Numbered from the stretch's first letter, positions 24,190-33,529 are shown. The stretch: DNA of 64,000 nt from JAJCYX01 sp965243825 (GCA_965243825.1 CBDEVT010000001.1:1488001-1552000); one strand, 5' to 3'. Made by a program: numbers and translations. Notes: generated by a model from the sequence alone, not told the origin.

Positions 24190-26511
24190 TTGTTACTCAG
24201 GATGCACAGGCGCTTTCACCATTTTCACAAAATCTCTCTTGGTCTCGTTGCCGGATCTCTGGTCTTTGCCATTTCCTGTACCAGCAACGAGGACTCTGCC
24301 TCCGCGCCCGGGCAGCAAGGTAGCCCAGTTCCGGAGCGGACCGCGACAGTGGAGCCTGCTGTTCGTTCTTCCGAACCGGCTATCAGGCAACCCTGGCCAG
24401 GTCGTCAGCCCGTAGTTCAGTCTGACTGGATAAAGAATCGACTTAACGCAGTCAAGCAGATCTTTAAGTTCACGCCAGAGGGCGAAGAGTGGATCGACGG
24501 ATATGATCTTCGTCAGATGGAAGAGCAGCCCGCCTGGTTTGGCAGCTTCGGCTACAACTCCTGGGCAGGAGTTGGTGAGGCGGTTCCAAGGTCGGTGTTG
24601 CATGAGATCAGCCACTCGTACTGGGGGGCTTTTTCCGTTGAAGGGCGACCGGATCTCTCATGGGACACCTCGAATGGCACTTCAGAAGCACTTACTGCCT
24701 TTCGCCATGACCTCGATGCATTCATGCTGCAACCTCCTGACAGGTTCGAGCCCCTACGGGACCGGTTCAGGAATCTGCCAAACCTGAACAATGGGGACTA
24801 TCCTGATCTGTTTCATTTCGGCGAAGCGGACCTGCTGTATATGGCTGGAGGTAACTTTGAGCTGATCCCGCCGTCATTGAGGCCATATGTGTCCGGATAT
24901 CTGGCTGAAGGTGGAGTTTCAGCAGGCAACCAACAATCTCTGCAGTCTTGGGATGTCGCGATCGCCTGGTTCAACTCACTTGACCCCGAAGATCGAAGAA
25001 TTGCGGGCGAGCTGTTCGGCATGCAGCACTTCCCTCTTGATCAGTACTCAGGTTTGCCCGCTACAGATCATTCGGGACTGGATCAACTCGCCCGTACGCT
25101 GTACGAAGGAGAAGAACGCCAGCGGCTGATCGACTTCGCAGAGCAGTTTGACGGCATTCTCGATCGTGAGTTCTCGCTGCTGGATGCGGTTGGCGCAGAC
25201 CGAGGGTTCGATTTCTGGCGAGGCTATCTGTCGGACAAGCTTGCGCTTCATCAGCGTTATCCAGGCGTTCTCACAGCAACGGAATCCATGCGGGGAGCTG
25301 AACTTTCATCAGCACTGGACTTCTACGCAGAGATCTCCAGAAATACAGCTGAAGAGCAAGTTGAACTATTCAAAGCCAGTAGCTCGGAACCTCAGATCAG
25401 CGAGCTTGCGGTGCTGCTCAAACCACAGGCCATTGTTGAGCTCTTTTCCGAGGACAGCGCTGATTCTGGAATTGCAGTTGTGCTTGGAAGTCGTGCTGAT
25501 CGACTCACGGCTCTTGTCGAGATCGTCGAGGAGGTCGATCGAATCGACTCCGATTCGAGTGGTGGGTCTGCTGCCGCTGCTTCGGAATTCGAAAGATTCA
25601 TGCGATCGATACCCGAAGACCAGCTTCGGGCTGACATATTCCTGCTGCTTGAGTTGTTGAGGAGCCCCGATGGTCAGCTGGCACGCCGCGTCTTACCAGC
25701 GTTGAGTGATGATGCGTTGCGTTTCCTCCTGGATGTTCAGCCGGCTGCTGCCAGATCGTTCGAGATTACGCCGGAACGACTGCTGGCCGCTGTTGGAATC
25801 GATGATGGCACGTCCCTGAACCAGGTGAGTGAAGGCGCAGCCGTGCTCGCCGCCAGATCCTCTGGCAATTTTGCAATCGATGCCCCGTACGATGCCGCCG
25901 TATTCGCTCAACTCGACAGATTCGTGACTTCAGACCCGGCCGGAGTCATTCGGGCGATCGGAGAGAGCGATACCCGGCTTGTTCCGTGGATCAGCCGAGA
26001 AAGCGACGGTGCCCTGGTGGCTATGAGGGAAGAGCCAGTCGTCGCGGCCGAGTTGATGGCCGGACTGACAGGATCGCGAGAAACTCCCTGGCGAATAGTT
26101 CACCTGGTCGCAAGAGAAGACCCTGAGTTGGCCGCTGTACTGACGACTGAGATGCACCGACAAGCTCCTCAAACTGCCAGCGGAAGCCTCATTGATGACA
26201 CCGTTGGCAGAGCGATCCGGCATTTCGGGTATGACGCATACTGGTCATCCCGAAATGCCGGCCCAAACGTAGAACCTGAAAGCCTTGCTGATTATCTGCT
26301 GGCTCTGAGGGAGCTGCTTGGTGAGTCTTTGCTGGAAGAGGCAGTTCGTGGCGTGCTGGTTGAACTCGAATTGGAGATGCAGGCTGGAACGATAGAAGGA
26401 GAAGCTGAGGCTGAGTTTCTGCGGACCTTTAGTGCAGCGATTGAGAGTCAATCAGGAGAATCTGCAGCATTCCTCGAAAGTCTTCGCGGTGGATCGGTCG
26501 CGTCTGAATGA
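24190..26511 (+). CDS. Large lipoprotein with HEISH motif, unknown family
   Basis: A 773-residue exported lipoprotein. A signal sequence ends in a lipobox-like site with Cys30 (AISC), followed by a Ser/Pro-rich spacer. Around residue 140 is LHEISHSYWG, an HExxH motif that could bind zinc. The remaining 550 residues are helical and acidic, with no family I recognise; ELLRSP and similar short helical units recur. Peptidase activity is inference from the motif only. TTG 24190 and ATG 24202 are both possible starts and neither has a strong ribosome binding site. It is divergent from another HExxH membrane protein, so the two may share control. Confidence 0.6.
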   Translation: MLLRMHRRFHHFHKISLGLVAGSLVFAISCTSNEDSASAPGQQGSPVPERTATVEPAVRSSEPAIRQPWPGRQPVVQSDWIKNRLNAVKQIFKFTPEGEEWIDGYDLRQMEEQPAWFGSFGYNSWAGVGEAVPRSVLHEISHSYWGAFSVEGRPDLSWDTSNGTSEALTAFRHDLDAFMLQPPDRFEPLRDRFRNLPNLNNGDYPDLFHFGEADLLYMAGGNFELIPPSLRPYVSGYLAEGGVSAGNQQSLQSWDVAIAWFNSLDPEDRRIAGELFGMQHFPLDQYSGLPATDHSGLDQLARTLYEGEERQRLIDFAEQFDGILDREFSLLDAVGADRGFDFWRGYLSDKLALHQRYPGVLTATESMRGAELSSALDFYAEISRNTAEEQVELFKASSSEPQISELAVLLKPQAIVELFSEDSADSGIAVVLGSRADRLTALVEIVEEVDRIDSDSSGGSAAAASEFERFMRSIPEDQLRADIFLLLELLRSPDGQLARRVLPALSDDALRFLLDVQPAAARSFEITPERLLAAVGIDDGTSLNQVSEGAAVLAARSSGNFAIDAPYDAAVFAQLDRFVTSDPAGVIRAIGESDTRLVPWISRESDGALVAMREEPVVAAELMAGLTGSRETPWRIVHLVAREDPELAAVLTTEMHRQAPQTASGSLIDDTVGRAIRHFGYDAYWSSRNAGPNVEPESLADYLLALRELLGESLLEEAVRGVLVELELEMQAGTIEGEAEAEFLRTFSAAIESQSGESAAFLESLRGGSVASE

Positions 26512-26529
26512 CCTGTTCGACCTGGCAGG

Positions 26530-26973
26530 CTAGTGGCTTCGAGCCCAGAGCACTTCGTACTGTTCGCCTCTGAGTAGAGCACCGAGTTCTCGCGACTCAG
26601 CTGTTCGCAATTCATCGAACGCTGTTTCCAGCGATTCTAGTGCGGATTCGGAACCTGAAGCTTCGATTCTCTTTTCGAGCCTCTCCCAGATTCCTGCACG
26701 GACAAGACCGTCAACGAACGATCGCCATGGGACGACGAGGATTTCAGCAGCGCGCGGGAGCGCCGGTCTCATTCGGCGCAGGGTTCGCAATCGTTCGGAT
26801 GCGGAACGTGCCATGGGCATCACACGTATGAACGGGCCATCTCCGCCGCTGACCCGCATGTCAACGACCAGTGCTCTCTTGATGGTCGGGAGTGCTATGG
26901 AGAACGTTTCAGCTTTGTCTATGTGCCGAAATACCGCCTGGATATTGAGACTGAACTGTCCGTCCAATGTCAC
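26530..26973 (-). CDS. Conserved-looking hypothetical protein after etfA
   Basis: A 147-residue protein of unknown function with no signal peptide or membrane segment. The N-terminal half is beta-rich (FSLNIQAVFRHIDKAETFSIAL; ALVVDMRVSGGDGPFIRVMPMA), while the C-terminal half is helical and Arg/Glu-rich. It follows etfA by 42 bases on the same strand and starts with GTG at 26973, so it is likely the third gene of an etfB-etfA operon. The pattern MRVSGGDGPFIRV may mark a small-ligand or subunit interface. I recognise no family. Confidence 0.6.
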   Translation of the reverse strand: MTLDGQFSLNIQAVFRHIDKAETFSIALPTIKRALVVDMRVSGGDGPFIRVMPMARSASERLRTLRRMRPALPRAAEILVVPWRSFVDGLVRAGIWERLEKRIEASGSESALESLETAFDELRTAESRELGALLRGEQYEVLWARSH

Positions 26974-27015
26974 GCCTTTCTGCCAGCTACATGCCCCGGG
27001 GCACGCCCGCTTCAG

Positions 27016-27981
27016 CTAGCCAATGTCCCGCACAGCGGATATTAACGCAGGCAAGACCTTTTGCCAGTCTCCCACCACACCGAACCGGGCATCGTTGAAG
27101 ATGCTCGCATCCGGATCAGTGTTGACCGCAACGATGTTACGGGCTGAAGAACAGCCCGCCATGTGCTGACTGGCACCCGAGATACCGAAACTCAAATAGA
27201 GTCTCGGGCTAACGGTCTTCCCGGTCAAACCGACCTGATGCGAGTGATCTATCCACCCGGCATCGCACGCCGCTCTCGACGCACCCACTGCGCCGCCAAG
27301 CAGGTCTGCAAGTTCTTCGATCTGCTGGAACGGCTCTGGCCCGCCCAGCCCTCGACCTCCAGAAACAACGACCTCTGCGTCTTCCAAGCGTACGCCCTCA
27401 TGGGCTTCCTGCACAGTCCTGATTAGTGTTGATCGCGACTCACCAATATGTGGAGTCGCGTCGAAGTGAACGACTTCGCCAGGTTCACCTCCTGATTGAT
27501 CCGGTTCGTAAGATACGGACCGGACTGAGATCACATATGGACCGGCACCCGATAGCGCGAACCTTGCATTGGCGTTGCCGCCGTAGACAGGCCGTGTAAC
27601 GGTAAGTTGGTCGCCATCCGAATGGACGGTGTTGCAGTCGGCAGCGTACGAACCCTTGAGCCGCATCGCGATGCGCGGTCCAACAACGGAACTTGAATCC
27701 GATTTTGACATGAGGACGACGTCCGGAGCGATTTCTCGTGCTAACGCGGTAAGTGCATCTGTTGCCGCATCGAACGTGGCTGAATCAGACTCTCCGAGTG
27801 CGTTGCCCTCTACGATGTACACCGTGTCAACGGAAATTCCGGGTGCTCTCGGCGTGGTGTCGTCAAGAAATGCGACTGAGATCTTGCCAGAACCGAGACC
27901 ACGTGCTGCGGTAATCAATTCAAGAGTCTTTTCAGAAACCGCTTGGCCGTTCAATTCGCCTACAACGAGGATGTGGCTCAT
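27016..27981 (-). CDS. etfA: Electron transfer flavoprotein alpha subunit
   Basis: A 321-residue alpha subunit. The C-terminal FAD domain is clear: GGRGLGGPEPFQQIEELADLLGG, then VGLTGKTVSPRLYLSFGISGASQH, ending DARFGVVGDW. ETF accepts electrons from acyl-CoA or other flavin dehydrogenases and passes them to ETF-quinone oxidoreductase. The ATG follows the stop of etfB directly (TAGATG), so translation is coupled. No dehydrogenase partner lies next to it. Confidence 0.96.
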   Translation of the reverse strand: MSHILVVGELNGQAVSEKTLELITAARGLGSGKISVAFLDDTTPRAPGISVDTVYIVEGNALGESDSATFDAATDALTALAREIAPDVVLMSKSDSSSVVGPRIAMRLKGSYAADCNTVHSDGDQLTVTRPVYGGNANARFALSGAGPYVISVRSVSYEPDQSGGEPGEVVHFDATPHIGESRSTLIRTVQEAHEGVRLEDAEVVVSGGRGLGGPEPFQQIEELADLLGGAVGASRAACDAGWIDHSHQVGLTGKTVSPRLYLSFGISGASQHMAGCSSARNIVAVNTDPDASIFNDARFGVVGDWQKVLPALISAVRDIG

Positions 27982-28779
27982 CTAGATCAGCTTCTCCTGT
28001 CGTAGTCGTATGGCAAGATTTCTGCCCTTTTCTTCATCATCCTCGCCTTCGATCATCTCGGCACTCCCGCCTCGCTCCGGAATCTCAAGGTCCTGCAACT
28101 CTAGAGACGGAGCGAGCGTTTCCACGCTCACGCCAAGTTCTTCGAGACTGAGCACCTCTGGCCGCTTTCTGGTTGCCGCCATGATCCCCTTCAGAGCCGG
28201 GTAACGCGGTTCGCCTAGCTCGTTGCTTACCGTCACCAGCGCAGGGAGGTTGACTGATACTTCCTGGTAGCCATCGCTCAGTACTCTCTCAACCGATGCC
28301 GCCGATCCACTGATTTCGATACGCCGTGCGACTGTGACGCACGGAAGGTCAAGCAGCTCAGCCAGAAAAAGAGGAACATGGGCTTGATCCCAGTCAGAAG
28401 CCTGTCTGCCGCAAAGTACCAGGTCGAATGGTCCGGTTTTCTCAATCGCCGCACCGAGTACCTTCGCAGTTGCAGACGCGTCCAGGTTCTCAACCTGTGG
28501 ATCGTCGACCAGTACGAGCGCATCGGACCCTGTGGCCAGGGCCTTCTTCATCACATCAAGAGCGAAGCTGTGTCCCACCGAAACGATGGTGATCTCGACA
28601 TCGTCACTAGCAGCTTCTTTGACTCTTACCGCAGCCTCTATCGCATTCAGGTCGAAACCGTTGACCACAGGCGAGACGTTGTTCGGTGGTTCAACTGCGC
28701 TGCGTTCAGCATTCAATTTGAACTGAGAGGGTGGAATATCAGGGTCGGGCACCTGTTTGGCGCAGACGGCGATGCGCAT
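27982..28779 (-). CDS. etfB: Electron transfer flavoprotein beta subunit
   Basis: A 265-residue beta subunit that binds AMP and completes the FAD-carrying heterodimer with EtfA. The N-terminus MRIAVCAKQVPDPD and the segment LVLCGRQASDWDQAHVP are family signatures. The DxD/GRQ region contacts AMP. Length is normal. It leads a probable etfB-etfA-hypothetical operon, transcribed away from rsmG across a 172-base divergent spacer in which I see no clear promoter boxes. Confidence 0.96.
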   Translation of the reverse strand: MRIAVCAKQVPDPDIPPSQFKLNAERSAVEPPNNVSPVVNGFDLNAIEAAVRVKEAASDDVEITIVSVGHSFALDVMKKALATGSDALVLVDDPQVENLDASATAKVLGAAIEKTGPFDLVLCGRQASDWDQAHVPLFLAELLDLPCVTVARRIEISGSAASVERVLSDGYQEVSVNLPALVTVSNELGEPRYPALKGIMAATRKRPEVLSLEELGVSVETLAPSLELQDLEIPERGGSAEMIEGEDDEEKGRNLAIRLRQEKLI

Positions 28780-28951
28780 ATGTCAGTAAGTATTCCTGGA
28801 GGCGTGAGCGGGTATCAGTTCGCAGCTATCGAACGCTAGCATCGGCTAACTGGGCAGTCAATTAGGTGCGATTCGATGCCGTAAGCGAGCCCAATCACGT
28901 TTGACCCTGGCTATGGCTGTATTTCATGCTCAGGCGTAAAGTTGTAAGCCT

Positions 28952-29767
28952 GTGCCCGAGAACTCTTCTATTGCCCGGATAACGCCTCGATCTGAAATGA
29001 ACAAGCTATGCGAGGCCGCCAAAGCCGTTGGGATTTCTACTGATGATCGTTTCAGGCAAGGGTTCAAGCGCTTCTACGAACTTATCGAGTCCGCTAATGG
29101 GCGATTTAATCTGACAGGCGTTTCCGGATGGGAGCGCGTGCGAAACGAGCTTTTCATCCGTTCTTTGAATTTCTTTGCTCCCGTTGCGGGAGGCTATATT
29201 TCTGCTGTCGAGTGGTTCCCAGGGCGACGGATCCTTGATGTAGGAACCGGTGCGGGAATTCCTGGACTCGTTTTGAAACTGGCTGTTCCTGAAGTCGCCA
29301 TAACCCTGTTGGACTCTTCTCATAAGAAGACGGCTTTCCTTCGTGAGGTTGTTGAGTCCCTTGAGCTAGAGAACGTCACGGTTGTTACAGGCCGTGCAGA
29401 AGAGATGGCGAGAGACAGCGCCCACAGGGAATCGTATGACCTCGTCGTGTCACGTGGCGTTGCAAGGCTTGCTGAACTTGCAGAGTTGACTTTGCCGTTT
29501 GCCTCCATCGGCGGAGCGGTCGTCGCCGCGAAAGGTCCAGATATCGATCAGGAGATAAAAGAGTCGGAGTTTGCTTCTGAGACCCTGGGTGCCGCACCTG
29601 CGCTCATCGCTGACGTTGCTTCAGCAGGCGATAACGGAAAAGGCAAGATGGTCTACTGGATGAAGATCAGCAGCACTCCACCTGAATTTCCTCGCCGCAA
29701 TGGTGTCCCTCATTCGAATCCTCTGATATCGGAAACGGTCAAGAGAGACATGGCATCAGCGACATGA
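28952..29767 (+). CDS. rsmG: 16S rRNA (guanine-N7) methyltransferase RsmG
   Basis: A 271-residue RsmG/GidB methyltransferase that uses SAM to methylate G527 (E. coli numbering) in 16S rRNA. The SAM-binding motif ILDVGTGAGIPGLVLKLA and the downstream DSSHKKTAFLREVVESL and VSRGVARLAEL segments are diagnostic. It has a longer N- and C-terminus than E. coli RsmG. GTG 28952 is the longest start; ATG 28997 is possible. The stop overlaps the next gene by 4 bases (ATGA). Confidence 0.95.
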   Translation: MPENSSIARITPRSEMNKLCEAAKAVGISTDDRFRQGFKRFYELIESANGRFNLTGVSGWERVRNELFIRSLNFFAPVAGGYISAVEWFPGRRILDVGTGAGIPGLVLKLAVPEVAITLLDSSHKKTAFLREVVESLELENVTVVTGRAEEMARDSAHRESYDLVVSRGVARLAELAELTLPFASIGGAVVAAKGPDIDQEIKESEFASETLGAAPALIADVASAGDNGKGKMVYWMKISSTPPEFPRRNGVPHSNPLISETVKRDMASAT

Positions 29768-30864
29768 ACGGCAACGGCAGCCAGATATCGATCGAGGCCG
29801 TTAAGAGTCGCATCCTTTCGGTACCTACGTTAATTGCGTTGCTGGTAGGCGCCGCCCTCCTGGCTTTCGTTTTGTGGCGTGTCTTTGACTTTGACTGGAA
29901 CGAACTCTGGACCAACATCAAAGGAATCGATCCGCTGCTCTACGTCTCTGCAGCGGTCGTCTACTACGTCAGTTTCTGGTTCAGGGGTCTTCGATGGCGG
30001 TTGATCGCAATAACGGCCAACACCGACGGGCAGGATGGCAAGACCATCCCAAACGCGACAAAAATGGGCGGAATCATCCTGATGGGATGGTTCGCTAATT
30101 CGGTCGCTTTTTTGCGTCTCGGTGATGCACTCAGAGGCTGGACACTACACAGGGAATCCACCAGCCCGTTCTCATCAGCACTCGGTACCGTTCTTGCAGA
30201 ACGCGTACAGGACATGGTCGCTGTGTTGCTGCTGGTTTTCGTTGCAGCGGTGATTCTGACCGTTTCTGGAGACGCCGAAGTGCCTGGCGTCGTTCTGGTT
30301 GCCGCCATAGGTCTTGTTGTGGCGCTGGTGGTTGGATTGATCGGGATGCGTATATTCGGTATGCGGGCTTCCAGGCTTCTGCCCAGGCGCATCCAATCTG
30401 CGTACGGTCGATTTCAGCAAGGCACCCTGAGCAGTTTCAGCGGTCGAGACCTTCCAGTCCAACTGTTGCTCGGCATCATTGGCTGGATACTGGAGATCGG
30501 CAGGTTCTATTTTGTGTCCCAGGCACTCGGGCTCGAAATCGGATTCGGCATCGTTATGTTTGCCGCACTAGCGAACGCCATGCTTACGACGATCCCAACC
30601 CCAGGCGGCTTTGGATTCGTGGAAGGCGGACTCACGGGCCTCCTCATATTGCTCGGGGTGGGCGACATCGATGCTCTGTCGCTGACGGTAGTCGACCGTT
30701 CGATTAGCTGGCTCAGTGTGGTCCTGTTCGGAGGAGCCCTCTTTGTGGTCTGGCAGTCTGTCGGCGCTCGGCGCGCAAACAAGCCTGGCGGACAATCGAA
30801 AGGCTCGGGACCAGGCGCCGTAAGTTCGGCAGGCGGAACGGGAAGTGATCCTCCGAATGCATAG
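29764..30864 (+). CDS. Flippase-like membrane protein (LPG synthase TM / UPF0104)
   Basis: A 366-residue polytopic membrane protein of the lysylphosphatidylglycerol-synthase-transmembrane/YbhN family. About eight membrane helices are visible; FWFRGLRWRL and LRLGDALRGW match conserved cytoplasmic loops, and TIPTPGGFGFVEGGL is the most conserved family motif. Members lacking the MprF catalytic domain are thought to move lipids or lipid-linked sugars. The C-terminus is a Gly/Ser-rich tail. The ATG overlaps the rsmG stop, so the two are co-translated. Confidence 0.87.
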   Translation: MNGNGSQISIEAVKSRILSVPTLIALLVGAALLAFVLWRVFDFDWNELWTNIKGIDPLLYVSAAVVYYVSFWFRGLRWRLIAITANTDGQDGKTIPNATKMGGIILMGWFANSVAFLRLGDALRGWTLHRESTSPFSSALGTVLAERVQDMVAVLLLVFVAAVILTVSGDAEVPGVVLVAAIGLVVALVVGLIGMRIFGMRASRLLPRRIQSAYGRFQQGTLSSFSGRDLPVQLLLGIIGWILEIGRFYFVSQALGLEIGFGIVMFAALANAMLTTIPTPGGFGFVEGGLTGLLILLGVGDIDALSLTVVDRSISWLSVVLFGGALFVVWQSVGARRANKPGGQSKGSGPGAVSSAGGTGSDPPNA

Positions 30865-31030
30865 CGTCTTGACCGAGGAGGGTCACCATGCGGACGGTTT
30901 TGCGTTGAGATGCACTTCAGGCGACTGAACCTCTGTGCTACGATTTTCTGGTTACGGAATGCGCCTGACTCTTCCGAATACCGCGGTCCCATGCGGTAAA
31001 AAAAGTTAGGTCAGCGTTTCATGCTCGGAC

Positions 31031-31106
31031 GGGGCTGTAGCTCAATTGGGAGAGCGCTTCAATGGCATTGAAGAGGTAGAGGGTTCGAATCCCTCCAGCT
31101 CCACCA
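31031..31106 (+). tRNA. tRNA-Ala(GGC) with encoded CCA
   Basis: A 76-nt cloverleaf: acceptor GGGGCTG pairs with CAGCTCC (one G-T pair), D stem GCTC/GAGC, anticodon stem CTTCA/TGAAG with loop ATGGCAT giving anticodon GGC, and T stem GAGGG/CCCTC with loop TTCGAAT. The 3' CCA is encoded. A hairpin terminator follows 15 nt later, so it is a single-gene unit. Confidence 0.97.
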
Positions 31107-31120
31107 ATTTTTCTGAATCA

Positions 31121-31150
31121 AAACCGCTGACTTCTGTCAGCGGTTTCTCT
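31121..31150 (+). terminator. Terminator after tRNA-Ala
   Basis: AAACCGCTGAC (31121-31131) pairs with GTCAGCGGTTT (31136-31146) across a 4-nt loop and runs into CTCTTTGG. It ends the tRNA transcript and separates it from the TerC gene. The rest of the 30865-31226 intergenic stretch, apart from the tRNA, holds no gene I can support. Confidence 0.8.
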
Positions 31151-31226
31151 TTGGCGACGCTTCGTTTGCTGCCCGGGGTTTAAAGTGTGTTGCGCCCATC
31201 AACATTCGTGAACGGAGCCTCAGGAC

Positions 31227-31997
31227 ATGGAATGGATTTCTGATCCGCAGATCTGGATTGCGTTTTTCACGCTAGCGGCGCTGGAGATCGTACTTGGCAT
31301 CGACAACGTGGTGTTCATATCGATTCTGGCGGGCAAGCTGCCTGAACACCAACAGGCCAGAGCACGACGACTCGGGCTTGGGCTGGCGATGCTCATGCGC
31401 ATCGGTCTACTGTTTTCGATCTCCTGGCTGGTTAACCTCACGGAACCGCTGTTCGAAGTGTTCAGCAATGAGATCTCCGGGCGGGACATGATCCTGATAG
31501 GCGGCGGTGTCTTCCTGCTGGCGAAGAGCACGTTCGAGATCCATGAACGACTCGAAGGTGAAGGCGACAGCGCTTCAAAGAGAGCTGTTTCCTCTTTTGC
31601 GGGGGTGATCATCCAGATCCTCATACTGGATGCGGTTTTCTCCCTCGACTCTGTGATTACAGCCGTCGGATTGGTGGATGAACTCGGTGTCATGATCGCA
31701 GCCGTTGTGGTGGCCGTCCTTGTGATGCTGCTTTCCGCCAGTTTGATCAGTCGATTCGTACATGACCATCCGACCGTGAAGATGCTCGCATTGAGCTTTT
31801 TGCTACTTATCGGATTCACACTGGTGGCAGAAGGACTGGATGTGCACATTCCGAAGGGCTACATCTACTTCGCAATGGGCTTCTCGATCTTCGTAGAGGC
31901 AATCAATCTGCGTGTGCGTTCAGCCAGGAGAAAGCGCGACGAGCCGCCGGTGGAGTTGAGAGAATCACGCATCACGGATGACGTGGCATCGGCCTGA
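31227..31997 (+). CDS. TerC-family membrane protein
   Basis: A 256-residue integral membrane protein of the TerC/Alx family. The conserved segments EIVLGIDNVVFISIL near the N-terminus and LDAVFSLDSVITAVGL in the middle carry the acidic residues within membrane helices that define the family; recent work links TerC proteins to manganese export and metal loading of secreted enzymes. About seven membrane helices. The ATG at 31227 is preceded by GGAGC. The gene is likely monocistronic or linked to the small oxygenase gene that follows after 70 bases. Confidence 0.9.
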   Translation: MEWISDPQIWIAFFTLAALEIVLGIDNVVFISILAGKLPEHQQARARRLGLGLAMLMRIGLLFSISWLVNLTEPLFEVFSNEISGRDMILIGGGVFLLAKSTFEIHERLEGEGDSASKRAVSSFAGVIIQILILDAVFSLDSVITAVGLVDELGVMIAAVVVAVLVMLLSASLISRFVHDHPTVKMLALSFLLLIGFTLVAEGLDVHIPKGYIYFAMGFSIFVEAINLRVRSARRKRDEPPVELRESRITDDVASA

Positions 31998-32067
31998 CAC
32001 AGCATCTTTCGAGTACCACTTACATGCGGGAACAACTTCGTCCCGCTTTTTCCGAATGGAGAGACTA

Positions 32068-32391
32068 ATGAGTGTCGTCAAGATCAACGCGATTGAGGTC
32101 GATGAGGGCCGAGGTGCTGAGCTTGAAAAACGGTTTGAGGCGCGGGCTCGAGAAGTCGAGCAGATGCCGGGCTTTGAAGGCTTCGAGCTGCTCCGTCCGA
32201 ATGAGGGCGAGACACGCTATTTCGTATACACCCGATGGGAATCAGAAGAAGCGTTCATGGCGTGGGTGAACAGCGAAGCTTTCCAGCGCGGCCATGCACA
32301 GGCATCGGCTGATCGAGGCGAAGAGCCTGTCGCTCGCGGTTCGCACATGCTGAGCTTTGACGTTGTGCAGAAGGTAGATGCAGCGCGGTAG
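32068..32391 (+). CDS. MhuD-like haem-degrading monooxygenase (ABM fold)
   Basis: A 107-residue ferredoxin-fold protein. The N-terminus MSVVKINAIEV and the block GFEGFELLRPNEGETRYFVYTRWES closely parallel Mycobacterium tuberculosis MhuD as I recall it. Key residues are kept: Asn7, Trp66 and a His at 76 (MhuD His75, with one residue inserted). MhuD and IsdG enzymes open the haem ring to release iron. The frame is open upstream to 31978, but GGAGAG ahead of ATG 32068 and the homology fix the start. No haem transporter is adjacent. A general antibiotic-biosynthesis monooxygenase label would be the cautious fallback. Confidence 0.82.
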   Translation: MSVVKINAIEVDEGRGAELEKRFEARAREVEQMPGFEGFELLRPNEGETRYFVYTRWESEEAFMAWVNSEAFQRGHAQASADRGEEPVARGSHMLSFDVVQKVDAAR

Positions 32392-32401
32392 GACTTGCTA
32401 G

Positions 32402-33529
32402 CTACCTGAGGGCTACGCTGCCATCGCTTCGAATTGGCGGCGGTGAGATTGCCGGATCAAACGGATGCATGTTGACCGAATCTTCGTTGAACTCGACGCC
32501 GAGGCCTGGCCGATCGGACGGGGCGTACCAGCCATTCTCCAGCTTCATGATCTCGTCCACCATGTCGCGTCTCGGTGACTCATGCTCGCGCACTGATTCC
32601 TGGACATCCCAAGAAGGGCAAGCAGTAGCAAGGGCAATATTAGCGGCTGTAGCAATGGGTCCCTGGAAGTTGTGTGGGCAGATCTTGATATGGAACGCAT
32701 CCGCGATGGTCGCTATCTTTCGCGTGCCTGAAATGCCACCTGCGACGGCGATATCGGGCTTGAAGAATGCACAGTTGGTTAGCTGGGCATACTCTCGAAA
32801 CTCCCAGACCCCTGCGTTTCGTTCACCTACTGCCAGTGGAACGTCCATCTTGTCTGCGACTTCTCCCATGGCAACGACCGAGTCGGGCAGAATCGGATCT
32901 TCCACGAAGTAGAGTCTGAACTTCTCAAGTTCCTTGCAAAGGGCCACCGCTTCAGATGGCTGCATGTTGCGGTGTACATCGATTGCCAGATCCATGTCCC
33001 AGCCAACGGTTTCTCTAACAGCCGCCACTGTGTCCACGGTTCGCTTCATCATCTGAGAGTAGGGGATGTCGGTCCAGTTCTTCGGCATGGGACCGAATTT
33101 CAACGCGGTGAAACCAGCGTCCTGGGATTTTTTGGCCCCTTCTGCGGCCGAGTCAGGAGTAGTCGTGTCGATCCCCTGGTCAATCGCCCTGATCTTGTGC
33201 CTGACTTTGCCACCTAGCAGATCCCAGACCGGTGCCTGGAGTCGCTTGCCTTTGATGTCCCAGAGAGCCATATCAATGGCGCTGACGGCGCCACCAATGC
33301 TGTTCCCGCGGAAGTTGGAGTTATATCGCCAGACGTAATTCCATATGTGTTCGATGTCACCGGGGTCCATACCAATCAGTGCATCTGAGAAACCGTGGAT
33401 CGTCTGTTCGGCAGCTTTCGGATATGACCAGTAGCAGGATTCACCGACACCCTGAGTGCCGTCGTCCGTAGTGATCCGACACACGAGGAAACGAGTTACG
33501 AAGAAGGTTTCGATCTTTTCGATTTTCAT
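32402..33529 (-). CDS. Enolase-superfamily sugar-acid dehydratase, galactonate dehydratase-like
   Basis: A 375-residue mandelate racemase subgroup enzyme. Active-site residues follow E. coli D-galactonate dehydratase with an offset of one: Asp184, His186, Glu210, Glu236, Asp259 and His286 (IDVHRN, VEDP, GERN, KPD, CPHNF). His after the first metal Asp and the C-terminal His are the GalD-type pair. It should dehydrate an aldonate-type sugar acid to a 2-keto-3-deoxy acid, which the KDG kinase and KDPG aldolase near 62-64 kb could process. SAR202 genomes are known for many members of this superfamily; the true substrate may differ. Confidence 0.88.
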   Translation of the reverse strand: MKIEKIETFFVTRFLVCRITTDDGTQGVGESCYWSYPKAAEQTIHGFSDALIGMDPGDIEHIWNYVWRYNSNFRGNSIGGAVSAIDMALWDIKGKRLQAPVWDLLGGKVRHKIRAIDQGIDTTTPDSAAEGAKKSQDAGFTALKFGPMPKNWTDIPYSQMMKRTVDTVAAVRETVGWDMDLAIDVHRNMQPSEAVALCKELEKFRLYFVEDPILPDSVVAMGEVADKMDVPLAVGERNAGVWEFREYAQLTNCAFFKPDIAVAGGISGTRKIATIADAFHIKICPHNFQGPIATAANIALATACPSWDVQESVREHESPRRDMVDEIMKLENGWYAPSDRPGLGVEFNEDSVNMHPFDPAISPPPIRSDGSVALR

